A DNA stretch of 64,000 nucleotides, taken from contig NZ_OY776413.1 in the NCBI RefSeq assembly GCF_963675585.1, forward strand, positions 434,001 through 498,000. The letters run 5' to 3'. Below the pieces are notes generated by a model that saw only the letters and a list, made by a program, of their open reading frames with translations, ran no database searches and was not told the DNA's origin. Shown here piece after piece: positions 17,473-25,225 of the stretch. The number at the start of each line of letters is the position of its first letter. The first letter of the stretch is position 1. Origin of the DNA: an uncultured Draconibacterium sp. (GTDB lineage Bacteria; Bacteroidota; Bacteroidia; Bacteroidales; Prolixibacteraceae). A program made the translations under genes and the position numbers.

Positions 17473-17496
17473 CCAACTTACAAGTGACCGTTATGC
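17473..17496 (+). repeat. attC-like repeat 8, right end only
   Basis: CCAACTTACAAGTGACCGTTATGC. The 18 bases AACTTACAAGTGACCGTT are identical to the right end of repeat 6. The left arm and apex are missing, replaced by 16 unassigned bases and the IS3 end, consistent with the deletion that also removed the IS21 right side. Confidence 0.75.
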
Positions 17497-17524
17497 CGCA
17501 TGTTAAAAAGAAAAATAGACACAC

Positions 17525-17555
17525 TTGTTTTATATACTAATAAGATATACATTTG
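17525..17555 (+). promoter_or_regulatory. Bacteroidota-type promoter of the toxin-antitoxin cassette
   Basis: TTG at 17525-17527 and TACATTTG at 17548-17555 are separated by 20 bases and match the Bacteroidota -33 TTG and -7 TAnnTTTG consensus. The antitoxin ATG is 20 bases downstream. The cassette therefore seems to bring its own promoter rather than depend on one outside the array. Confidence 0.6.
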
Positions 17556-17575
17556 TTATATTAAAAGTATAAAAT

Positions 17576-17806
17576 ATGAAAACAGTATCATTAAAAATTG
17601 ACGATTCTATTTTTGGAGAAACCGAAAAGATTCTTTCAAAAATTAAGAAACCAAGAAACAGGTATATTAATGAGGCAATTGAATATTACAATAGATTGCA
17701 ACGACGCGCTCTGTTAGAGAAAAAACTAAAAAAGGAATCTGATTTGGTAAAAAAAGATTCAATGACTGTACTTAAAGATTTTGAGGAGATTGATTATGTC
17801 GATTAA
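17576..17806 (+). CDS. Antitoxin, ribbon-helix-helix-like
   Basis: 76 residues. The N-terminus (MKTVSLKIDDSIFGETEKIL) has the beta-strand-plus-helix pattern of ribbon-helix-helix proteins, with PRNRYINEAIEYYNR as the second helix, followed by a charged coil that would wrap the toxin. The gene overlaps the PemK-like toxin by 11 bases in another frame, the usual antitoxin-first order with translational coupling. It likely represses its own promoter together with the toxin. Confidence 0.82.
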   Translation: MKTVSLKIDDSIFGETEKILSKIKKPRNRYINEAIEYYNRLQRRALLEKKLKKESDLVKKDSMTVLKDFEEIDYVD

Positions 17807-18143
17807 ACAATACGAAATCTGGATTGCAGATTTAAATCCGCAAATAGGGACAGAACCTGGCAAAACTAGACCAGTTCTTACAATCCAAACAAATCTATTA
17901 AATCAAATTCCGCATCCATCAACAATTGTTTGCCCTTTGACAACAAATGTCAAAAAAGACTCGGAAATCTTGAGAGTCCATATAAAAAAAGGAGAAGCAA
18001 ATTTACATCAAAATTGCGATGTAATGATTGACCAAATTAGGGCAATTGATAATAAACGACTTGTTAAGAAAGTTGGGAATTTACCTCAAAACCTAATTGA
18101 AAGGGTGAAAGAAAATTTAATGATTATAATTGATTTGGAATAA
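17796..18143 (+). CDS. PemK/MazF-family endoribonuclease toxin
   Basis: 115 residues from the ATG at 17796, preferred over an in-frame codon at 17781 because the family starts near the YEIWIADLNPQIGTEPGKTRPV motif. That motif, TIVCPLTTNV and CDVMIDQIRAID (with the R-A segment) are hallmarks of PemK/MazF toxins, which cut single-stranded mRNA when the antitoxin is lost. Toxin-antitoxin cassettes are known to stabilise large integron arrays against loss. Confidence 0.9.
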   Translation: MSIKQYEIWIADLNPQIGTEPGKTRPVLTIQTNLLNQIPHPSTIVCPLTTNVKKDSEILRVHIKKGEANLHQNCDVMIDQIRAIDNKRLVKKVGNLPQNLIERVKENLMIIIDLE

Positions 18144-18158
18144 AAATTAATTTTCAAA

Positions 18159-18422
18159 ATGGATGAAAAACAAATTGAGGAAGTAAAACAAATATTAACT
18201 GCATGGAATCCTCTTGGAACAAGAGCTAATCAGGTTTCGGATTTAGCCAACTATGAGACAGAAGCAATTGACATTTTGTTTCATCTTGATAAAAAATCTT
18301 CGGTAAATTATGTGAATAAAATTATGACTGAAGTTTTATATCAAGCTTTTGATATTCATCTTCAATTGGAAGAAACAAAGAAATATGCAACAATGATTAG
18401 AAAAACTTTTAATCAAAATTAA
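18159..18422 (+). CDS. Small protein of unknown function in the toxin-antitoxin cassette
   Basis: 87 residues, helical and soluble. The pattern EVKQILTAWNPLG followed by DLANYETEAIDILFHL is reminiscent of DUF1871-like proteins, but I am not sure. It follows the toxin by 15 bases and ends 7 bases before the cassette core, so it travels with the pair; it could be a third component or an unrelated passenger. Confidence 0.65.
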   Translation: MDEKQIEEVKQILTAWNPLGTRANQVSDLANYETEAIDILFHLDKKSSVNYVNKIMTEVLYQAFDIHLQLEETKKYATMIRKTFNQN

Positions 18423-18515
18423 AACACGACGGCATAACAAAGAACTAAGGTAAAAACCTAATATTTTGGATATACTTTTTCTTTTCAAACTACTCTGCTA
18501 TCTATGGGAGTAAAT

Positions 18516-19495
18516 TCAAAAAGAAAAATTATTGGATGGGTTTACCGATTTGAAATCGGGATCGTACCTCACACCACTTTTAGCAATTGCCAATGACTGA
18601 GCAAGCAATTTATTGGTAACTGCAATTAATGCTAATTTCTTTGATTTCCCTTTGTTAACTATCCTTTCGTAAAGTGCTTTGCATTGGTGGTTTTTACTGT
18701 AGGCAGTAAAACTACACATAAACAAATGGTTTCTTACCATGGGATTTCCCCTTTTCGAGATTCGCGTTTTGCCCCTGACACTCGAACCTGAAGCCCTTAT
18801 CACTGGTGATAAACCAAAAAATGCCGAAAACTGTCGCGAGTTTTCAAAGGTTTTGAAACCATTGGTACATACAATGAGCAAAATGGCAGTTTTACGCCCA
18901 AGCCCTGGTATGGAAAGCAAATTCGAGAGTAATTCCTGTCCATGCGTTTTTATGATGGTTTCCAATTGTGATTCGAGCAGTTTAATTTCCGCATCCAACT
19001 GGCGAATGTGTCGTTTTACGATGTTACTACCTTGCCCTTTAATCCCTGATCTACAAAGCTGTGCAGTTTGTTTTTCAGAGCCGTCCTTTGTTTGTGATAA
19101 AGGCTGATAACCGTGTGCAGATCCTTGCAATCCCTAATGTATTGTGGCTGGGGTTTCCACAAACTCAAAGGCTGTTCTTTTGCATAGCGCACAATCATTC
19201 TTGCATCACTTTTATCCGTTTTGTTGTGCTGTAACTTCATCTGGATAAAACGCTTAATCACCAAGGGGTTTACTACTGAAACTGCTACATCATTATCATG
19301 TAAGAACAAGGCCAGCTGATGATAATAGCTCCCGGTGAATTCCATCACACACCAACTTTGTGAGGTGAGTAAAAGTAAAAACGCTGAAAATCCTTCAGAT
19401 GTGTTTTTAAACTGTTTGTACCCCCACTTTTCGCTCCAAACATCAAATACTTTTTTGGAAATATCCATACCAATAAATTCTTTACTTTTATGCAT
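18516..19495 (-). pseudogene. IS110-family DEDD transposase with a frameshift
   Basis: The N-terminal DEDD RuvC-like half starts MHKSKEFIGMDISKKVFDVW (start 19495) and has CVMEFTGSYYHQLALFL and KTDKSDARMIVRYA. The C-terminal Transposase_20 half reads in another frame (LLSIPGLGRKTAILLIV, GLSPVIRASGSSVRGKTRISKRGN with the serine region). The frames cross near 19020-19065, around DQGLKG / KGQGSNIVKR. A single-base change restores one ~325-residue protein. This may be a real inactivation or a sequence error. Confidence 0.85.
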
Positions 19496-19703
19496 AGTAA
19501 TATATTTAAGAAGAACGAGGCTACTTGGATATAACAACCTGAAAACAGGCTCTAAAGGCCCAAAGAACTAATCGTATTTAAGTAGCGAAAGAGTGGGGAT
19601 CTTCTATGTTGACGAGTTCACAGACTCACAGTACATAATAACCTTACTCCACTCTTTCGTTCTTTCAGTTAATTATTAAAAGATAAGAAAATGTAAACTC
19701 AGG
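19496..19703 (-). ncRNA. Candidate IS110 bridge RNA
   Basis: On the minus strand an 11-bp stem CGAAAGAGTGG/CCACTCTTTCG (19649-19659 with 19586-19596) closes a first loop. That loop contains TATGTACTGTG (19637-19627), identical to the minus strand of repeats 1 and 7 at the insertion point. A second stem (AAGTAG/CTACTT part, 19580-19585 with 19520-19525) closes a loop holding TTAGTTCTTTG (19571-19561), identical to the element's own end at 18448-18438. Two loops matching target and donor are the defining plan of IS110 bridge RNAs. Ends of the RNA are not defined by sequence alone. Confidence 0.65.
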
Positions 19704-19948
19704 CAGTACATATTGCAGGGCGGGGTTCGGTGGTACGCCAACTGCGGATTCTCGCATCGCAGTTCCGTGTCCTTCGGACAGGAACGCTCTCCGAAATCCG
19801 CTACGCAACATGCACCAACCGTTAACGGTTTACGAAAAGTAGTAAACACCGGCTGATAAATCTTTTTAAAGTGCCCTGCTATATGTGGAATGGTTTTTGA
19901 CAAAATACCGCGGTGTATATTGGAAAGCTGTTTTTTGATTTACATATT

Positions 19949-20152
19949 ATGAATGTACCCTTTAAAATAGATTCTGTTGTTTGGTTCATTCCTTTCATTT
20001 TTACAGGTTCAGCCGGGACCTTTAAAACGGAAAATATTGAACTGCCACAAATAGTAAAACCTGCAAATTATTTTTCGATACAGCGTTTACTTTTCAACTC
20101 CAAAAGGATGTTGCCTGATTCATTCAAACCAATTAATCATCCAAATAAATGA
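19949..20152 (+). CDS. Small hypothetical protein (doubtful)
   Basis: 67 codons from the ATG at 19949; a GTG at 19913 would add 12. It overlaps the next gene by four bases (ATGA), which favours a real coupled gene. The composition is ordinary (VVWFIPFIFTGSAGTF could be a weak hydrophobic segment), and no family is recognised. It may be the remainder of a gene cut when the cassette array arrived. Bases 19827-19948 between array and this frame show nothing else. Confidence 0.35.
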   Translation: MNVPFKIDSVVWFIPFIFTGSAGTFKTENIELPQIVKPANYFSIQRLLFNSKRMLPDSFKPINHPNK

Positions 20153-21366
20153 AATACAAAGCTTATCTCCTGATCGTTTCGTTGGTGGTAATTCTACTTT
20201 CAAGTCAATCGTGTTATACGCTTTACAATTATAAAGTTATTGACGTAGAAATATTAGAGCCCGCCAAAGTAAAACTACCCGGTGATTACCTGAATGTAGC
20301 AGTGCGTTATAACAACGTAAATGTGCCCTGGAATCCAAAATTTGCAACTTATTCAATAAATAATGAAGAACAGGTGGACTCCATTAATCTTGACAGCCTT
20401 GCTTCGCTCGAATACTTCAATCAATTTGTATTGTCGTTAAAACAGGAACAATTTTACGACAGCGTTTATACTTTAAAAGCGGAGAATTACGCTCATACCG
20501 GTGTTATTGATAATATTCGGCGCAATCAATTAACGCTTCCTGCTGATTCAATAAAAGATTTAGAATCTGAAAAGTTCGCCAGCCTGGTCAGCTCAGTGGT
20601 TTTATCCGAAATGCTTGATAAAGTTGAACCTCAGCCCCAGGCTATTCAGCAAACAAAAACACTGAAACCTGAATACGGCTTATACAGTAATGAAGAACTT
20701 GCCAAAATCAGTGATACCTGCCATGCTGATTTATTATTGTCGCTGGATGTATTCTATACCAAAAATATCTCGGAATACAACAAACGCGAAAATAAGGCAT
20801 TTTCAACAGTATTTGTAAATTATTACTGGTCGGCATACGATCTCAAAAGGCAAAAATTGTCTTTTCACATTGTTAAAACCGATACCATTTCGTGGAGTGC
20901 CGGTGAGTTTAATGAGCATTTCGCATATGAAGATGTTCCCCAAAGAAAAGATGCCGTTCTAAATGCAGCCAATATTGCAGGAACTCAAACAGTAGAATAC
21001 ATTATACCCCATTGGAAAAATGTTGAACGAATGTATTACCAGTTGGAAAATGCGGAGTTAAAACAAACCAAGGCACTTATAATAAACGGGAAATGGTTGG
21101 AGGCTGCAGAAATATGGAAAGCAAATATTGATAATCCGAACCAAAAGATTGCTGCAATATCGATGTTCAATATGGCAATTGCCTGCGAAATGAATGACGA
21201 ACTGGACGCAGCTCTGGATTGGGTGGTACAATCGTATCATATTTTGGGCGAGAAAGACAAAAGTCACGCAGCCATTTGTAAAGGATACATTGATTTACTG
21301 GCACAGCGCAAACAGGACCGTAAACTTATTGTACAACAATTCACCTTCGACAGTAGTAATTTATAA
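20149..21366 (+). CDS. DUF6340 family lipoprotein
   Basis: 405 residues. The signal MKYKAYLLIVSLVVILLSSQSC has a lipobox-like SQSC with Cys at 22, so an outer- or inner-membrane lipoprotein. The body has a beta-rich first half with a TLYNYKVIDVEILEPAKVKLP start and a helical tetratricopeptide-like last ~100 residues (LIINGKWLEAAEIWKANI, SMFNMAIACEMNDELDAALDWV). This matches DUF6340 of Bacteroidota; function unknown. It is the first clear chromosomal gene after the array. Confidence 0.8.
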   Translation: MKYKAYLLIVSLVVILLSSQSCYTLYNYKVIDVEILEPAKVKLPGDYLNVAVRYNNVNVPWNPKFATYSINNEEQVDSINLDSLASLEYFNQFVLSLKQEQFYDSVYTLKAENYAHTGVIDNIRRNQLTLPADSIKDLESEKFASLVSSVVLSEMLDKVEPQPQAIQQTKTLKPEYGLYSNEELAKISDTCHADLLLSLDVFYTKNISEYNKRENKAFSTVFVNYYWSAYDLKRQKLSFHIVKTDTISWSAGEFNEHFAYEDVPQRKDAVLNAANIAGTQTVEYIIPHWKNVERMYYQLENAELKQTKALIINGKWLEAAEIWKANIDNPNQKIAAISMFNMAIACEMNDELDAALDWVVQSYHILGEKDKSHAAICKGYIDLLAQRKQDRKLIVQQFTFDSSNL

Positions 21367-21460
21367 ATGAAAAAACGACTTATATTAATATTACAGAGCA
21401 AGTACAAGGCTGCTGGCAACTGCAAAATTCAGAATCAACACATTCAATAAACTTAAAACG

Positions 21461-22186
21461 ATGACAACACTAGTAGTAGGCGCAAATGGTGCTACCGGAA
21501 AACAGTTGGTAGAACAACTCGCAATACGGGAGCAAAAAGTTAAAGTTTTAGTACGTCCAACAAGTAAACTGCCCGACTGGTGGAGTAACAATGGCCATAT
21601 TACTCTAATTAGAGCCAGCATATCGGAAACAAGTGAAGCTGAAATGATTGAACATTTGAAAGATTGTAAAGCAGTTGCATCTTGCCTGGGGCACAATATT
21701 ACCTTAAAAGGAATTTTTGGGAAGCCGAGAAAATTAGTGACAAATTCGGTGCAACTCATTTGTACGGCCATTCAGAAAAATACATCTGAACACCCCATAA
21801 AATTTGTTTTGATGAACACCACCGGAAACAGAAACAAAGATGTGGAAGAACCTGTTTCGATGGGTGAAAAAATTGTAATGAGATTGATTCGTTTACTGGT
21901 ACCACCACAATCAGACAATGAAAAAGCAGCCGACTTTTTAAGAACGAACATTGGGCAAAAAAACAAATTAATTGAATGGGTAGCCGTGAGACCCGATGCT
22001 TTAATCGACGAAGCGCACGTTAGCGAATACATACTATTTGCGTCGCCAATTCGGAGTGCCGTTTTTAATCCCGGAAAAACCAGCCGGATTAATGTTGGGC
22101 ACTTTATGTCGGAGCTTATTACAAAAGACGAGTTGTGGTATAAATGGAAAGGACAGATGCCTGTTATTTATAACAAAGAAGCTTAG
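21461..22186 (+). CDS. NAD(P)-binding protein, atypical SDR / NmrA-like
   Basis: 241 residues. The N-terminal Rossmann motif GANGATGKQLVEQL (residues 7-20) is that of the NAD(P)H-binding, NmrA-like atypical short-chain dehydrogenases. The active-site YxxxK is not evident, so it may sense or bind cofactor rather than catalyse. No operon partner is clear: 94 bases from the upstream gene and 59 from rsgA, all in the same direction. Substrate unknown. Confidence 0.82.
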   Translation: MTTLVVGANGATGKQLVEQLAIREQKVKVLVRPTSKLPDWWSNNGHITLIRASISETSEAEMIEHLKDCKAVASCLGHNITLKGIFGKPRKLVTNSVQLICTAIQKNTSEHPIKFVLMNTTGNRNKDVEEPVSMGEKIVMRLIRLLVPPQSDNEKAADFLRTNIGQKNKLIEWVAVRPDALIDEAHVSEYILFASPIRSAVFNPGKTSRINVGHFMSELITKDELWYKWKGQMPVIYNKEA

Positions 22187-22245
22187 CCGGAAATAAAACA
22201 GATACCGGAAAGACAAGAATCCTTTAAATACTTAACTTTACACAC

Positions 22246-23313
22246 ATGACACTGGAAGATTTAGGTTATACCGCAGAATTGGAAACCTACCGAAAAGAAA
22301 ACAAACTGGAACATTTTGGCATTGGCCGTGTAACGCTGGAACACAAAGAACGCTTTGCAGTTAAAACTGTTGACAACGATTTTGATGCTGAAATTATTGG
22401 CAACTTACGTTTTTCGGCGCAAAAACGATCCGACTTCCCTGCCGTTGGCGATTGGGTGGCCATTTCGGAATACGATGAAAACAAAGTGCTGATTCACGCA
22501 GTTTTTCCCCGCAAAACAATTATCGAACGCCAGGCCGTTGGCAAACAGGGCGAAAAACAAATTATTGCCACCAATATCGACTTTGCATTTATTGTGCAGG
22601 CGGTTGACCACGACTTTAACCTGAACCGTTTGGAACGCTACCTTACCATTTGTAATGCAGCAAAGGTTTCGCCGCTAATCATTCTCAATAAAATTGATTT
22701 AATTGATAAAAACGAAGTGGAAAAACTGGTTTCGCTTACCCGGGCACGCGTAAAACAAACGCCGGTTATCGCCATTAGCAATGCTTCTAAATCGGGAATT
22801 GAGACCATTGAGCAGTACATAAAAAAGGGACAAACCTATTGTTTGCTGGGCTCGTCAGGAGTTGGTAAATCCACTCTGCTAAATAACCTGGCCGGTGCGG
22901 AAGTAATGAAAACAAACACCATTAGCGAAAGTACAAACAAAGGCCGCCACAGTACTACCCACCGCGAATTGCTTGTTCTTGAGAATGGAGGTATTCTGAT
23001 CGATAATCCCGGCATGCGCGAAGTGGGCATTGCCGACTCTGCAGGTGGTTTGGAACTTACTTTTGAAACTTTGCTTGAACTGGCGAAAGACTGCCGGTTT
23101 AAAGATTGTACCCACACAAATGAAACAGGCTGCTCGGTTTTAAATGCGCTTAACAATGGCGAAATAGACGAAAATGTGTATGAAAATTACATGAAAATGG
23201 AAAGGGAAAAAGAGCATTTTGAATCAACCGTTGCCGAAAAGCGCCAAAAAGAAAAGCAGTTTGGAAAAATGATAAAACATTTTAAAAATAACCGCAAATC
23301 AAACAAGTATTAA
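22246..23313 (+). CDS. rsgA: Small-subunit-dependent GTPase A, ribosome assembly
   Basis: 355 residues. The circularly permuted GTPase order G4-G1-G3 is seen: NKID (148-151), P-loop GSSGVGKST (202-210), DNPG (253-256). It is preceded by an OB-fold (residues ~25-90) and followed by a zinc knuckle C283-x4-C288-x-H290-x5-C296. This enzyme checks late 30S maturation. The C-terminal lysine/glutamate-rich helix is normal. Confidence 0.95.
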   Translation: MTLEDLGYTAELETYRKENKLEHFGIGRVTLEHKERFAVKTVDNDFDAEIIGNLRFSAQKRSDFPAVGDWVAISEYDENKVLIHAVFPRKTIIERQAVGKQGEKQIIATNIDFAFIVQAVDHDFNLNRLERYLTICNAAKVSPLIILNKIDLIDKNEVEKLVSLTRARVKQTPVIAISNASKSGIETIEQYIKKGQTYCLLGSSGVGKSTLLNNLAGAEVMKTNTISESTNKGRHSTTHRELLVLENGGILIDNPGMREVGIADSAGGLELTFETLLELAKDCRFKDCTHTNETGCSVLNALNNGEIDENVYENYMKMEREKEHFESTVAEKRQKEKQFGKMIKHFKNNRKSNKY

Positions 23314-23329
23314 GCAGATAGAATTTCCA

Positions 23330-23616
23330 CCACAGATTGGCACAGATAACTCAGATAAAAAGAACTGAACCAACTAATTCAAGCAGGATAAAAACGATTC
23401 CGATGAATTCTATTCACACGTACTCATTTATAAAGCACACTAATAATCTGTGAAAATCCGTGTAATCTGTGGCTAATAAATCACTTCAGGTTCACACAGA
23501 GAACTCAGATAAAAAGAATTCAACCACCCAATTCAATTACTATTAAAACTATTCCGATCAGTTATATTTGAATAGGCATAAAATTAATAATCTGTGAAAA
23601 TCTGCGTAATCTGTGG
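23330..23616. repeat. Two tandem REP-like elements
   Basis: The first copy (23330-23472) starts CCACAGATT and ends with the complement AATCTGTGG. The second (23491-23616) has the same right end and shares CAGATAAAAAGAA, CAACCACCCAATTCAA-like, ATTCCGAT and AATCTGTGAAAATC blocks. This is the familiar CACAGATT...AATCTGTG palindromic intergenic repeat of Bacteroidota. It lies between convergent rsgA and uxaA and holds no ORF. Confidence 0.7.
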
Positions 23617-23640
23617 TTAAAACTCACCACATATCGACAT

Positions 23641-23671
23641 AAAAAAACGGCTCCTAAAAAAAGGAACCGTT
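23641..23671 (-). terminator. Terminator after uxaA
   Basis: AACGGCTCCT and AGGAACCGTT form a hairpin with one mismatch; on the minus strand it is followed by a run of seven T. It lies 29 bases past the uxaA stop. Confidence 0.75.
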
Positions 23672-23699
23672 CGCTACTAAAAATCAATATGTCAGGTAA

Positions 23700-25187
23700 T
23701 TATAAAGTCACCCCTGTTTTAAAAATCGCAATTTCCTTAAAACCACTTTTTTCGTGATTTAATTGTTTGCCGCTGGCCACTTCAATAATAAACTGTACAA
23801 ACTCTTCCAATAAATCTTCCATCGTTTTGCCTTCCAATAAAGTTCCGGCATTAAAATCAATCCAGTTTTTCTTTTTATTGAATAAATCAGAATTGGTTGA
23901 AATTTTCATTGTTGGTACAAAACTACCAAACGGAGTACCTCTACCCGTAGTAAACAGTACCATCTGACAGCCGCTAAAACCCAGTGCCGAAGCTGCTACC
24001 AAATCGTTTCCGGGAGCAGAAAGCAGGTTTAATCCTTTTTTCCGGATTGGCTCGGCGTAACGCAATACATCAACCACAGTAGCCACTCCCCCTTTTTGGG
24101 TACATCCCAGCGATTTATCTTCAAGAGTTGAAATTCCACCCTTTTTGTTTCCGGGTGAAGGATTTTCGTAAACCGGAAGATTATGTTGCAAATAGTAGTC
24201 CTTAAAATCGTTGATCAGACTTACCGTTTTGTCAAAAACATCTTTGTTAATGGCTCGTTCCATCAACAAGGTTTCGGCGCCAAACATTTCGGGTACTTCA
24301 GTTAAAATTGTTGTTCCGCCCTGGGCAACTAAAAAGTCGGAAAATACACCAACCAGCGGATTTGCCGTAATTCCTGAAAACCCATCGGATCCTCCGCATT
24401 TTAAACCAATATTGAGTTCAGAAAGAGGAACCGCTTCGCGTTTATCTTTTCGCATAACTTCGTAAATCTCTTTCATGATTTCGAGTCCTGCTTCAATTTC
24501 ATCCTCAACATCCTGTGCTGCCAAAAAACGCACACGACTTTCATCGTAATCACCAATAAACTTTTTAAGATGGTCAATCTGGTTGTTTTCGCAACCTAAA
24601 CCCAAAACAAACACCCCTCCTGCATTTGGATGATTAATTACATCGGCCAGTGCTTTTTGCGTATTTGTATGATCGTCGCCCAGTTGCGAGCAACCATAAC
24701 TGTGTTTAAAAACTTCGATGGCATCCACATTTTCAGTACCCACTTCCGACTTAAATAAATCTACAATTTGCTGCGCCTGTCCGTTTACACAACCAACCGT
24801 AGGAACAATCCACAGCTCGTTACGAATACCAACTTTGCCGTTTCCGCGCTTGTATCCTTCAAAAGTAAGGTCGCGTTTTCCGTGGGTAATTTCGTTCAGT
24901 TTTTGGTCGAACGAATAATTAACAGTGCCCGACAAGTTGGTTTTTATGTTCTGAACATGAATGTGCTCGCCTGCCGAAATGATTTGTGTTGCATGCCCGA
25001 TTGGAGCGCCATATTTTATAATATCCTCGTTTTCGGCAATCGAAACCAAAGCTATTTTATGCCCTTTGGGAACATCGTTTACAACTTTCAGCTCTTGTCC
25101 GTCAACCGCAATTGTCTCACCCTCCGAGAAGTTTTTTAACGCGATTACAACGTTGTCGAGTGGATTTATTTTAATAAAGTCTGCCAT
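23700..25187 (-). CDS. uxaA: Altronate dehydratase
   Basis: 495 residues from MADFIKINPLDN (start 25187); a further 12 codons upstream are in frame but carry no ribosome-site logic. An N-terminal SAF domain (~1-90) is followed by the catalytic UxaA domain with GYKRGNGKVGIRNELWIVPTVGCVNG, KHSYGCSQLGDDH and GLKCGGSDGFSGITANP. It dehydrates D-altronate to 2-keto-3-deoxygluconate in galacturonate breakdown. It is co-transcribed behind uxaB (38-base gap). Confidence 0.93.
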   Translation of the reverse strand: MADFIKINPLDNVVIALKNFSEGETIAVDGQELKVVNDVPKGHKIALVSIAENEDIIKYGAPIGHATQIISAGEHIHVQNIKTNLSGTVNYSFDQKLNEITHGKRDLTFEGYKRGNGKVGIRNELWIVPTVGCVNGQAQQIVDLFKSEVGTENVDAIEVFKHSYGCSQLGDDHTNTQKALADVINHPNAGGVFVLGLGCENNQIDHLKKFIGDYDESRVRFLAAQDVEDEIEAGLEIMKEIYEVMRKDKREAVPLSELNIGLKCGGSDGFSGITANPLVGVFSDFLVAQGGTTILTEVPEMFGAETLLMERAINKDVFDKTVSLINDFKDYYLQHNLPVYENPSPGNKKGGISTLEDKSLGCTQKGGVATVVDVLRYAEPIRKKGLNLLSAPGNDLVAASALGFSGCQMVLFTTGRGTPFGSFVPTMKISTNSDLFNKKKNWIDFNAGTLLEGKTMEDLLEEFVQFIIEVASGKQLNHEKSGFKEIAIFKTGVTL

Positions 25188-25225
25188 CTTTCTGTTTCTG
25201 TTTATATATGTATTACTGAACAACC

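Larger units (their letters stand above)
18441..19704 (-). mobile_element. IS110-family insertion sequence targeting repeat 9
   Basis: 1264 bp without long terminal inverted repeats, as usual for IS110. Taking an AG/CT core dinucleotide at each junction (18441-18442 and 19705-19706), excision restores an uninterrupted palindromic repeat. A ~209-base non-coding stretch lies upstream of the transposase and only ~75 bases downstream, the layout of the IS110 group with its bridge RNA at the 5' side. The transposase is frameshifted. Confidence 0.8.
18433..19826 (+). repeat. attC-like repeat 9, split by IS110; last repeat of the array
   Basis: The left core CATAACAA (18433-18440) is parted from the rest (AGTACATATTGCAGGG..., 19705-19826, ending GTTAAC) by an IS110 element. 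Rejoined, it is about 130 bp and nearly identical to repeats 1 and 7 inside. The GTTAACGGTTTACG that follows has no complementary partner downstream, so the array ends here. Confidence 0.8.

Noticed and set aside
19016-19130. Overlap of the two IS110 frames as a programmed frameshift
   Set aside because: IS110 transposases are normally one uninterrupted gene and no clear slip motif was seen; a mutation or error is simpler.
1073-19826. Repeats as CRISPR or as simple terminators
   Set aside because: Spacing is gene-sized and irregular and the repeats are ~130 bp, not CRISPR. They lack T runs, and the cassette-end complementarity is not explained by terminators.
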